Below, in pieces: positions 1-9,508 of a DNA stretch of 20,477 nucleotides; position 1 is the first letter of the stretch; every line of letters starts with the position of its first letter. Below the pieces are notes generated by a model. The model did no database searches. It was not told the DNA's origin and was given only the letters and a program-made list of their open reading frames with translations. Source of the stretch: Pelargonium nanum (Eukaryota > Streptophyta > Magnoliopsida > Geraniales > Geraniaceae); NCBI GenBank assembly GCA_036897485.1, contig JAYMTF010001954.1, positions 1 to 20,477 on the forward strand, in the 5' to 3' direction. The position numbers and the translations under genes are program-made.

Positions 1-4
1 AATA

Positions 5-1170
5 ATGATTTATTTATTTATTTCCAAATTAACCTTTGAAAGGGCGGTGTTGCATGCATAGTGCAACTTCGATGGAGAGAGTTCTTGAATTAGAGGTGCA
101 ATTAAAATTAAAATTTACAAGCACTTGATCTAAAGTTGTTTCTATTTGATTCGACCAATTTTTAAATTGAACCGCATTTATTCAACAAAAGTATTAATTG
201 GACTGGATAATTTCAGACAAATCATACGAATCTGTATATTTTACATTAAAATTTAATATTGATTTGATCTGGACAAATATAATATACTAATTCATTCTCC
301 TTTTCGAATTGGATTCGAATTTGTCTTCTTTTTCTTAGATTTTATCATCGTCACGGCAGACAGGATGGATCGAGGTTCTTCATTAAATTGGACAATCCAG
401 TGGCAAATGGTTTTCAGATTAATTAATTTCAAAGACAATACAGCATCCACATATGGCATGCATATACTTAGCTAGAAATTTGAAAGCGGGTTTAAACGGG
501 AAACTTTTCATTCTCGTTAGTGATATGAATTAAGAGAATATGTCTTCTCCAAACGACTTTCAGGTGATTTTTGCCGTGCCACATATTTTTATACTTGTAA
601 TTCGGATGTCAAATATTTTCATGATACAAGTATAAACTCGTTGGCCTAATATGCTTATTGTGCTTGATGTTATGATTGACTAATCCCTCCAAATGTGGGA
701 GTTTGGAGCGTTGCCTGGAATCAGTTTTGGTCCATGAGAATTGGCATCAGAGCCAGCTCGGGAGCGTAGCAAATCATCATGACACAAGAGACACATGCAG
801 ATGGTTCGTGGTGGCATGTGGCTCCTGATTGATGTTGTATGAGAAGAGATATGAGGTCAAGTATAGCTTCAATAATTGATCGAGGAGTTTACCCGGAGAC
901 AAGTGTTGAGTGCTACACTGGGCGAGGACAATTTGTGTGCTGAATGAGAGCCTTTAAAAAAATCCAAGGGAACGGACTAGGACCTTGAGTTTTAGGCGTC
1001 GCACTGGACCAGTTCTCTCAATTTGTGACATTAGTCTGACCCACTAAGCGGCACGACATGTTAAAACTTACGAAAAATTTTCTGATAAGATCATGTGCAT
1101 TTTTAAATCCAACTCGATTATAAGAATGCTCTTTTTCTTTAGTTTTTGTGTGCTCCTATACAAAAATATA
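5..1170. repeat. Diverged direct repeat, copy A (matches 4597-5738)
   Basis: This stretch aligns in the same orientation, with many substitutions and small indels, to the region upstream of the F-box gene. Shared blocks include AGGGCGGTGTTGCAT near 41, GTGCAACTTCGATGGAGAGA at 61-80, TTTTCATGATACAAGTATAA near 620, GCCAGCTCGGGAGCGTAGC near 752 and GTGACATTAGTCTGA near 1025. Copy A has about 84 extra bases (1048-1131) that copy B lacks. Because the homology begins at the window edge, the left end of this copy is not visible. No gene is seen inside it. Confidence 0.9.
742..758 (+). other. LTR-retrotransposon primer binding site (tRNA-iMet type), copy A
   Basis: TGGCATCAGAGCCAGCT matches the complement of the 3' end of plant initiator methionine tRNA (TGGTATCAGAGCCAGGT) at 15 of 17 positions. 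This is the standard primer binding site of many plant Copia and Gypsy elements and lies just inside the 5' LTR. The bases upstream (to about 737) should therefore be the end of a degraded LTR. I could not define the LTR start and see no second LTR. Confidence 0.65.
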
Positions 1171-1200
1171 CATTTTTAGATCCAACCCGATTATAAGAAT
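1098..1200. repeat. Two 30-bp direct repeats
   Basis: CATTTTTAAATCCAACTCGA (first 20 bases of the unit) at 1098-1127 recurs at 1171-1200 with two substitutions in 30 bases. The gap between units is 43 bp. The first unit lies inside the segment that copy A of the large repeat has and copy B lacks, which suggests a local insertion or duplication at that junction. From about 1200 to 2050 I see no gene or further structure, only AT-rich sequence. Confidence 0.8.
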
Positions 1201-2056
1201 CCAATTGATCAGGAGGCAAAGGAACAAGCAACTGAGTATCTTTAAAGGTTAGTGAAGTTATGCAATATATTGTTGGTCTAATATCATGACTTATGATGAG
1301 TGTTCTTGTAAAAATATTTAATCTGTATGCTTTTTTCATGTTTGAAAAATATAGTTGAATCGTTTATGACGAAGGACCAGACCAGACATAGAAGACGCAG
1401 ATAGACGCAAATTGTTTTTTTAGCTAAAGAGTCAGTTCACATATATATACAGAAAAGCATAAGGTAAATAGAAAGCCATGGATCTTACCATTGTAGCATT
1501 TTCAATTTCCAATAGTAGATAAACTATTTATTGTTAGTTGTTAGTTGTTAGAGAGGTAGATTTGAGTTTACTTAACAACAATTCTCTATACTAATGCTAT
1601 GAACAATATCATATTTGGCGTTTAAGATCACCACTACTTAAAATCAGTTCAGAAAACACATAAATACAAAATTATGTGCTCAGTTTCCTTGTAATGTTTA
1701 AAGTTTCAATCTTCTAAATATATAAAAGGTTGTGAACTTGAGCTTGGATATGTGGGTAACTGAAAATCGACCTTCGTTAACCGATTCGGGTTGCATAGGA
1801 CATATGCAATCAATTTGCGGGTTGGATTAATATTTAATTTTACTCACAAAACATTATTTGAATTCTGCGACTATTTCAGATTGGGTATAATATATGATTT
1901 AAAACAATTCAAACCCGAAAACTGCAATTCAAATTTGGTTACAGTCCGGATTGCCAACTCTAGAATCAATAGACGGGAGAGCTTGTTAGAGGAGGGATTG
2001 TTGAACTTATTACTATAGCTAGTTTTCATGAGAGTAGTAAATGAAAAATATAATAG

Positions 2057-2335
2057 TGTGTTTGAGAACAATTGTTTGATTCGAAATGCTGGAATGAGTC
2101 AAATGAAGTGTTTGGCAACTCCAAAAATTTGGATTTGAGTCAAATCTAATAGCTTACAAAATATGTTTATAACATTAGATTTTAAATGACAGCTCTTACT
2201 TGTGATTTGAAATTATATAATAAAAAAAATTTAGTACAATGAAATTATATAATTTATCAAACATTATATTTGTATTTGAAATACAACATTTCAAATATCA
2301 AATTTCAAATTAAATTCATGTTCTCAAACTCAACT
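2057..2335. mobile_element. Small MITE-like repeat, copy 1
   Basis: The left end contains GTGTTTGAGAACA and the right end, read on the minus strand, GAGTTTGAGAACA, which makes short terminal inverted repeats. The interior shares long blocks with 9041-9508, including TTTGAGTCAAATCTAATA and CAAACATTATATTTGTATTT. There is no coding capacity, so it is a non-autonomous element. The flanks ATAATAGT and TTAATGGT match at 6 of 8 bases, which could be a decayed 8-bp target duplication of hAT type, but this is weak. The stretch 2340-2830 has no gene or clear repeat. Confidence 0.65.
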
Positions 2336-2832
2336 TAATGGTATTTATTTTCTACTATGACGTGGTGAAGCCATGGCGAATACTTCTGTGTCACAAACTG
2401 AAAGAAAGTGACAAAATAGCAGAATAATGAATACATATATGAAACCAATAGCAGAATAAAAAGGAGTACATATATTCGAATTTCAAAGGCAGTTACTCTA
2501 TTTACTCCATGTTTCTCTTTATGGGTAAGCTGAATCTTTATCTGAATATTTAATTTGTGTATCTTGTCGTCTTCGTCTTCATCGTGATCTTCAAGTACAA
2601 TCCAACAATACTTTTCAAAAATAAAAATAAAAAATCACAAAGATGAAATATATCTACTTTTATGTTAAAAAGAAAAATTGTAATTTTGTTTATTAAAAAA
2701 TCAATAAATGTTTGTATTTATCTATTAATAATAAGTCATGATATTAGACCACGACTCAGAATAAATATTTGGTTCATCACTCATTAATTCTACTTACAAC
2801 CCATGTGCAAATCTTCTAAAATCACTCAATAA

Positions 2833-3066
2833 ATGCTAACTAACTTAGCATCTACCCACGAGAAAGAGCTGCTTGCTTTGATGATGGCGGTCGAAAAGTG
2901 GATGCACTATTTGTGTGACGCACCATTTTATTATGAGAACGGACTATCAAAGTTTGAGGTTACTAAAAGAGCAACGTTTAACAATGCTACAACAATGATG
3001 GCTAGCCAAACTCATGAGTCTCTCCTACACCATTGAGGATTGCAATAACTTACTAAAAAAATGAAA
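2833..3066 (+). mobile_element. Broken Ty3/gypsy polyprotein fragment (RNase H region)
   Basis: The reading frame from 2833 contains EKELLALMMAVEKWMHYL, typical of the start of the RNase H domain in plant Ty3/gypsy retrotransposons, where similar residues follow the reverse transcriptase. The same frame becomes unrelated after about residue 32 and stops at 3036. Family-like residues WLAKLMSLSYTIE reappear in another frame from 2999, so at least one frameshift lies between them. A stop codon also precedes that second block. No reverse transcriptase, integrase or LTR is seen next to it. It is a dead fragment, not a gene. Confidence 0.7.
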
Positions 3067-3248
3067 CGGAAGAAGTAAATATATTGCCTCATTTGACGAA
3101 CCTTTTATATTACTTAGTTTCTTGTCCTTGGCCACAATTTGATGATGATCTCTGTAGCTTGGCTTGTGAAATCTACACACAAATATGTATTAGAAGAGTG
3201 ATATTATACTAAGAAACAGATGAGAAATTATATTACACACAATTTTAC

Positions 3249-4490
3249 TTACTGCAGATATGGTGTTATCCAAAGTGGTGGGCAAGAATTAGAATATAAA
3301 CCAGAGGCTAAAGTTTTCAACAAGAATGGTTGTGGCCTGTTTTCAGGGCGGTCGAACAAAGCTCTTACATTTTCCCCAAGAGGCCTAGTCCCGAAATTGC
3401 TCTCCCCGACATGGAAAACACCAATATCAGACCCATCACTTTGCTTACAAAAGGCTTGATCATCAACAAAGTATATACGGTTGGGTCTCAAAGATAAGCC
3501 TTTTCCACTGGATTCATCATAAGAAATCGTAGCTGCAAAAGCATTGTTAGTACCTAGGAACAAACAATGATCTCCCAAACACTTGACAGGCTTCCAAACC
3601 TTAGTAGACAAATCAATTTTGTAAATTTCAAAGTCGTACGTCAAATCGTAGTCCCCAATGTTTGGTGTCCAAGGTGGTTTGACATAGCGAATAACCAAAT
3701 GAATCTCTCCTCCCAAATCAACAAGATACTTCTTTCGACGACACTCATGTCCAATCTCATGAGCTCTATCAGTCATTCCTGGCGGCGCATCCGCGAACCC
3801 TTTAAGGACTAATTGATTTTCATAATTCAAAGTCACAATTTTACCGGTCTTCCAATCACAGCCATACAAATTCCCTCGAAAACTCAAAATGTCCCCCAAA
3901 TTAGCACCGCGAATAACGGACCAGACAGTGTCTCTTGGTTTTGCATATATAACATCGTCAAAACCGAACATGGATGGAACAATGAATACCATGCAATCAG
4001 GAGAGTCGGGACTGGCAGTCAAAGTTACCTTTACCAAGATATCGGGACAATGAACAAAATCGAGAGTATATTTATTGGTAAAGTAGGGGAAGAGCGTGGG
4101 GAGAGGAATGGAGTCTCTCGATATGGGATTATACAAGTTCATATCGTCAATATTGTTATTGTAAGTGATGATCCACCCGAACGGAGAGCCCCAGCATCGC
4201 CTTCCTTTGATCTCCGGAGGAAATTCGATGTCGAATAAGTTATTGCCGCGAAAGCTGAAGAAGCTGCGAGAAGCAGAGTCTTGTATTTCCGAGAGCATTA
4301 GCCATGGAGTAGGTTCAGAGATGCGGTATGGAGCAATTACATTGTACCACGATCGACACACTGCAGCGAAGGCAATGTGAGATTTGATAGAGTCGATGTT
4401 GTTGACAATCAAGGTCAATAGCTCCACCGGAATATCATCGGACCAATCTACGGACAACCTCTTCCTTTTCTTAGTTTCTGTCATCTTCAT
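3249..4490 (-). CDS. F-box protein with DUF295 (KIB1-like) domain
   Basis: This is an intronless gene for a 413-residue protein. The N terminus is basic (KKRKR, residues 7-11). An F-box follows at about 15-55 (WSDDIPVELL, then VCRSWYNVIAPY); in this family it binds SKP1 in SCF ubiquitin ligases. The rest is a DUF295-type beta-rich domain with its usual marks: RRCWGSPFGW (98-106), LYNPISRDSIPLP (119-131), LGDHCLFLG (305-313), NRIYFVDD (337-344) and a C-terminal PPLWITP. Length and ends agree with complete plant F-box/DUF295 proteins, so it looks intact. An in-frame second ATG lies two codons downstream. Substrate and expression cannot be told from sequence. The family is large, fast evolving and often arrayed in tandem, which fits the duplicated upstream region. 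Confidence 0.9.
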   Translation of the reverse strand: MKMTETKKRKRLSVDWSDDIPVELLTLIVNNIDSIKSHIAFAAVCRSWYNVIAPYRISEPTPWLMLSEIQDSASRSFFSFRGNNLFDIEFPPEIKGRRCWGSPFGWIITYNNNIDDMNLYNPISRDSIPLPTLFPYFTNKYTLDFVHCPDILVKVTLTASPDSPDCMVFIVPSMFGFDDVIYAKPRDTVWSVIRGANLGDILSFRGNLYGCDWKTGKIVTLNYENQLVLKGFADAPPGMTDRAHEIGHECRRKKYLVDLGGEIHLVIRYVKPPWTPNIGDYDLTYDFEIYKIDLSTKVWKPVKCLGDHCLFLGTNNAFAATISYDESSGKGLSLRPNRIYFVDDQAFCKQSDGSDIGVFHVGESNFGTRPLGENVRALFDRPENRPQPFLLKTLASGLYSNSCPPLWITPYLQ

Positions 4491-4530
4491 TAATTGAGCC
4501 TAAAACCCTAATCTTGTTCGGTTCTAGCCT

Positions 4531-4538
4531 CTTTTATA
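4531..4538 (-). promoter_or_regulatory. TATA box of the F-box gene
   Basis: On the minus strand the sequence is TATAAAAG, about 41 bp before the ATG. Transcription would then begin around 4500-4510, giving a very short 5' leader. A telo-box-like AAACCCTAA lies at 4503-4511 on the plus strand, close to the expected start site. Confidence 0.6.
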
Positions 4539-4596
4539 AGGTTTAAAGGCCAATGGAATCCCAAACTTATGTGACATTGGCACGTAAATAAATAAA

Positions 4597-5738
4597 TAAA
4601 TATTTATTTATTTATTTCTAAATTAACCCCTTATAGGGCGGTGTTGCATAGTGCAACTTCGATGGAGAGAGTTATTGATTAAGAGATGCAATTTAAATTC
4701 GAACACACGGCACTAAAAATTTAATTCAACTTAATATTGTTTCTATTTAATTCGACCAATTTCGAATTGAATCGGATTGTTTCAAACAAATCACTTCAAT
4801 CCATTTTTTTTACACTAAAATGTGAAATTCTATTTGATATGAACAATTTGATCTAATTCGATCCCTCCTTCGAATTGGATTCGAATTCATCTTTTTTTTC
4901 TTAGATTCTATTGTTAGTCAAAACGGACAGCTCTGGATTAAGGTTCTTCATCAAATTGGTGTGACTACGAATCCTTATTTTAGTGGCAAGAAGAGATATC
5001 GGTTTAGTTTAGTCGACATAATAGTGAGGAAACCAATACATTTTTTTAGCACATTCTACTCCAATGCTCTTATTTAGAGCTTCTCTTCCCATCTCCATTG
5101 GAGGATAAATATTTGGCTTTACATGTGGGCTGGACCAAGATACTCGTGTATTTAATAAACAATGTAACGAATTAATTGAAAGAATATGTCTCCTCTAAGC
5201 GTCTTTTAGGTGATTTTCGTCATGCCACATACTTCAATGCTTGTAATTTGGATGTCAGTCTTATTTTCATGATACAAGTATAAACTCGTTTCTCTATTTT
5301 ATGCTTATTGTGTTTGACGTTCATAGATAAGATTGACTTCCCAAATGTGGGAGTTTGGGAAGTCACACGGGATAAGTTCTCTCGGTCAGTGAAAATTGGT
5401 ATCAAAGCCAGCTCGGGAGCGTAGCGAATCATCGTGATGCAAGTGGCATATATATTAATTGCATATGGTTCGTGGTACTATGCGTCTCCTGAGTGATGTA
5501 AAAGAAGAAATATGAGGTCAAGTGAAGCTGTGATAATTGATTAAGGAGTTTATGCGGAGACAAGCGTCGAATTCTACGTCAGGCGAGGACTATTTGTGTG
5601 CTGCATGTGAGGCCTTTTAGAAATATCTAAGGGAACGGACAACGACTTTGAGTTTTGGGACCAATTCTATCAGTTTGTGACATTAGTCTGATCCACTAAC
5701 TTTCTCTAGTTTTTGCATACTACTATACATAAATAGAC
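4597..5738. repeat. Diverged direct repeat, copy B (upstream of the F-box gene)
   Basis: This is the partner of 5-1170 in the same orientation. It starts about 107 bp upstream of the F-box ATG, just beyond the TATA box, and ends near CTAGTTTTTGCATAC, which matches 1140-1155. The two copies differ by many substitutions and indels, so the duplication is old. No open reading frame of note lies in it. Confidence 0.9.
5397..5413 (+). other. LTR-retrotransposon primer binding site (tRNA-iMet type), copy B
   Basis: TGGTATCAAAGCCAGCT differs from the initiator-tRNA complement at two of 17 bases. Copy A differs at the shared C/G position and at one other base, so the ancestor probably matched at 16 of 17. 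As in copy A, only the part around the end of the 5' LTR and the start of the internal region is recognisable. Confidence 0.65.
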
Positions 5739-7195
5739 ACAATATATCACTTAATAAAAAAACTGTCACCAACAATTGTTGGAACAAACAACTTAAGACA
5801 TTTGGTCATTTTAGAGTCTTAAGTTCGAGACTCGTTAGGTGTTTATTGGCATTACCCATGAAGAAAAATAACAAGACTACCACCATACACGCTTGCAGCA
5901 GCTTGCTTGATCACGATCAATCATGATCATACTACATGAGTTCGATCTGAACCATTGATGTTGTTGACTTTCTTTGATTTTAGTGTGATATGAGTGACAC
6001 GTCCTCACTCGTTACCATGCAGGTTGATGGACTCGTGTAGATTAGCAATGTGTTGAGCCTAATTAATTTTTTTACCTGCTAATTAAAATTGAAAACAAAA
6101 GGACAGTAGTAGGAAAATAAGATGAACAACTCCATCTTAATCATTTAATTAATATTAAATTGTTGAAGACGACGACCGAAAAGTTGGTGACCTAAAAAAC
6201 AGTTAGCAATATATTTTTTATCAAATATTTATCTGAAAAAAATTAGGTTGTAGTTATTGTACAATTTGCTAATATGAAAGTCAATAATAAAAATCTTTGC
6301 GTGAAAGTATAGAGTGAATGCATTTTGTTAACGTGAAAAGTCAGTAATTTATTAATTCAGATCGAACGTTAACAAAAATAATATTAAATTGAGGGCTTGA
6401 AGTTGAAGACCAATTCATCTAGACAAGTTAGACTAATGGGCCGAAACTAACTAACTCGTGACGCACTCGGTTCGCAGGATAACCCGCAAACAAAAATTCG
6501 ACACTATCAAATTGAGCCACAGTGACTAAAATTTTGTCAAACCTGCCTTATTTAAATATATAAAAATGAGACAAAGTGCTCATGAATTGTTTTGGAGAAA
6601 ATTGTGTTAAACTCGCCTTATTTCAAAGCATGTGTCGTGCACATGCTTAAAACCAACGGTGTTATTATTAAATAGAATGAATTTGTGATTTAAAATATTA
6701 GTAAAAAAATCAATTGTGATAAACACGTATTGTAGAGGAAGTAATAGTAGCTTTTACCATATTTTATTTTACAAAATGAAAATTTAAATATAATTATCTT
6801 CAAGCTATGCTATGCTATATAATTTTAAATTTTGCAAATCCCTAGCGTATCAATCATGTACAATATGTCTCGAAACTCTGTTGGATTATATGTTGATATA
6901 ATAAAGGTATATTATTTAATACAAATGGGCCCTCAGAAAGGTTACACGCATAATCAAATACAACCAATTAAAATTCTTGGCCAATTGTATGTGTATTTGC
7001 AAATTTGTCTACATGAAAAACATGTCTGAGTCTTTGAAATTAATGATCATGAACAATAATGCAGTAAGTCCAAATTTAGATTAGTACCTTTTTAAAATAT
7101 TAATAAATAATTTTACATATAAATCATGTGGAACTGGGTGTCATATTCACTTCAAATTTACATGAAAAGCATGATTCATGACAATACTAAAAAGT
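5739..7195. other. Gene-free AT-rich stretch
   Basis: I find no supported gene or RNA here. The longest open frame (6832-7029) has no recognisable motif and is AT-driven. A B-box-like GTTCGAGAC near 5823-5831 is not enough to call a SINE or tRNA. Confidence 0.6.
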
Positions 7196-7345
7196 TATAT
7201 ATATATATATAGAACAAGAAATTTAAGCTAACTAAACTTTGGCTTAGCCTAAGCCAAACTAATGAGGTGATGACACCTCATTGATGGCTTAGTCTAAGCC
7301 AAAAAAAAATTGGCTTAGAATCCTCAACCCCATATATATATATAT
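7196..7345. repeat. Nested palindrome cluster between two AT microsatellites
   Basis: Three perfect palindromes lie in 63 bp. They are TTGGCTTAGCCTAAGCCAA (7239-7257), AATGAGGTG with its inverse CACCTCATT around a 4-base loop (7261-7282), and TGGCTTAGTCTAAGCCA (7285-7301). Together they form a larger imperfect inverted repeat, because the first arm plus AATGAGGTG is the complement of the last arm plus CACCTCATT. A further half copy (TTGGCTTAG) starts at 7310. (TA)n runs flank the unit at 7196-7210 and 7332-7345. It may be a foldback or MITE-type element inserted in a TA-rich site. No coding capacity is present. Confidence 0.8.
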
Positions 7346-8008
7346 CATTGTACTAAAAACTATTTTCGTTCCCAAAGTAGATTTGAGGGAAAACGATACG
7401 TAATATATTCAAAAAGTTACCGTTTCAAATCACTTTGAGATATAAAAGTATCACATGTTAAATATGTCCAGCTAGTAAAAGCTTTTATGGACGGTAAGTG
7501 CTGTGAATCATTACTATGTAACTTGGACTTGTCCTAAAAGGCTAAAACAAGTCCAGGCAAGTTCTATTTTTGGCAGAGGGCAATATGAATCTTTCAGACA
7601 TAGAAGTAGCAACAACATTTTGATTTTTCTGATCAACAAACAACATTTTAAATTTGCATACATAATAAAGCAAAATTAATATGTCTAACATAAGCAATTC
7701 AAATCATTTTTATGTGATTAAGGGTGGATGTCAATCATCAAGTTTAATTCAAATTTTAGTAATGTAAGTCTACAAACAAAACTCTTTCTACTAATTTAAC
7801 ATAGATAAAAAAATATTCATTCGGATAAATGTCCATGATCCATTGATTGAAAAGTAAAATTATCAAACATGAAAAGTATGCCATCGAATAATTAACCATT
7901 TTGTTTTTATATGTAACAAGCGTGGACATGCTATACATGTGAAAATAGAAGTTTTATTATTCATAACATAAAGATCTTTTATAATGCATGCAGTAAATGG
8001 CTAATTTT
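7346..8008. other. Gene-free AT-rich stretch
   Basis: No gene, RNA or clear repeat is visible. Open frames are short and have no recognisable motifs. Confidence 0.6.
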
Positions 8009-8665
8009 CATACACAAATTTTAAAGGGAATATGCTAGTACTTCTCATTAAACCATAAAAAGCTAATTAATATGGCCTACAAAACGAAAGACACATAACA
8101 AAATCTAGCTAACAAATACCAACTAAGTAAAACAGAAATATAAAAATAACTAGAACAAAGTAACCAAGATGTGGAAAACCACTTGAATGAGCCTGCCCCT
8201 GAAGAACAAGCTCTAAAAACAAATCAGGGGCCCTAAAAAACTCTTCCCCCCAATTTGCCGAGGCGCGAACCCCGTAACCATCGCCAATACCATATGAGCT
8301 AGACCGAACAAAACAGTAATCTCCGTAACCTGACTCTACCACGGAAAGCACCTACCCTTGAACTTCATTAGTTCTTGCGAACCTGTTACTCTTTTGCGAA
8401 TTCGGACTGAACTCTGTCATAGCCGCACACTCCGATGATGCCGCCGATGCCCTAAACCTACTGCTGCCGCCTCTCTAACCACCACTTGCCGAACCCTAGC
8501 CGCCACAAACGAAAATAATCACCGCATCTCTAGATATCCTGATGGTATTACTCTTATGCGAGAGACACGCCCGCTCCGATACGATAGCCCTAGCAGCCGA
8601 CAAAGAGCCGCCGCCTAGGGTTTTTTCTCTCAGTAGAGAGAGAACGCAAGTTCCATACACAAATT
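8009..8665 (-). mobile_element. Retroposed element with 12-bp target-site duplication, possibly a deleted LINE or retrocopy
   Basis: CATACACAAATT occurs at 8009-8020 and again at 8654-8665, exactly flanking a 633-bp insert (8021-8653). Read on the minus strand, the insert begins GGAACTTGCGTTCTCTCTC. It passes through a GC-rich leader with AAAACCCTAGGCGGCGGC, contains a short open frame MTEFSPNSQKSNRFARTNEV (22 codons, start near 8421) and a second frame of 80 codons at 8109-8351. It becomes AT-rich with TTTATGGTTTAATGAGAAG and ends TTCCCTTTAA next to the duplication. A long target duplication, a gene-like 5' end and an A-rich 3' end are what target-primed reverse transcription leaves. I do not recognise the proteins. 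An internally deleted LINE is the favoured reading, with a retrocopied transcript as the alternative. Confidence 0.6.
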
Positions 8666-9040
8666 AATAACCTTTAAAATATTTTGTTACAGGGTGACCC
8701 AACTTTTCCTAAAAATATGACATGTTTTTAATATGGATAAGTCACCATCTTCGACAATTATTGGGACTTATAAGAGGAATAAGTAATTAATATTGTTGAA
8801 GATATCTTCATATCCTAATGGTGGCCAACATAAGCAAGTTAGCTTCTACATATAAGTTTCATTAATTTATGGTAATTAATTGGTATATGTTTACTGCTAA
8901 ACTATATAGATTTTTGAGCATTGCTTTAATTTGTTGGACTGTATGTTGAAACGACGTGGTACTAAACCCATGATATGTACCAAACTATGACTAAAATACG
9001 AAATGGACAGTCTAGAATCATACGAGGTTTTTAGTACATG
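8666..9040. other. Gene-free AT-rich stretch
   Basis: I see no gene, RNA or repeat that I can support between the retroposed element and the MITE-like repeat. Confidence 0.55.
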
Positions 9041-9508
9041 GTGTGTTTGGGAACTTCAAAAATTGATTTGCATTTGAGTCAAATCTAATACTCCCTCCGT
9101 CCCAAAATTAAATGAGTGTCTTGTTTTTATTTTTTACAAAAATTAAGGATTACCAGATAATTTAATGTGTTTCCAATATTACCCTCACTTTTCCACCTAC
9201 ACTCCATGTGCAGTTCATAAGTGATAAGGGTAATATTGGATAAACAATAATATAATAACCTAAAAATAGAAATATGACAATCATTTTGGGACAAAAAAAT
9301 TAGACAAACATACACTCATTTTGGGACGGAGGGAGTATCATTCAAAACATGCATGGAACATGAGATTTCAAATGATAGCATTTATCTTGTCATTTGAAAT
9401 TATGTGATTTTTCAAACATTATATTTGTATTTGAAATACAATATTTCAAATCCAAAATTTCAAATGATGAATTTTAAATCAAATTCATGTTCTGAAACAC
9501 AACCTTAA
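9041..9508. mobile_element. Small MITE-like repeat, copy 2, interrupted by a Stowaway
   Basis: The left end reads GTGTGTTTGGGAAC and the right end, on the minus strand, GGTTGTGTTTCAGAAC. The interior matches 2057-2335 on both sides of a 245-bp insertion. On the left the match is TTTGAGTCAAATCTAATA, and on the right CAAACATTATATTTGTATTT. Without the insertion it is about the same size as copy 1. It lies about 0.7 kb upstream of the MYB start codon. Confidence 0.65.
9091..9335. mobile_element. Stowaway-type MITE with TA target duplication
   Basis: The element begins CTCCCTCCGTCCCAAAAT and ends with the exact inverse complement, giving 18-bp perfect terminal inverted repeats. Similarity extends into ATGAGTGT after a small indel. 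A TA dinucleotide flanks both ends (9089-9090 and 9336-9337). CTCCCTCCGTCCC is the signature of Stowaway MITEs, which are moved by mariner-like transposases. It carries no gene. The perfect ends suggest it is younger than the repeat it sits in. Confidence 0.95.

Noticed and set aside
742-3066. Joining the primer binding site and the RNase H fragment into one retrotransposon
   Set aside because: Order and strand fit, but the 2 kb between them shows no gag, protease or reverse transcriptase, and a MITE-like repeat lies in the way.
5745-5860. Possible tRNA-derived SINE, because of a B-box-like GTTCGAGAC
   Set aside because: No convincing A box at the right distance, no A-tail and no target duplication.
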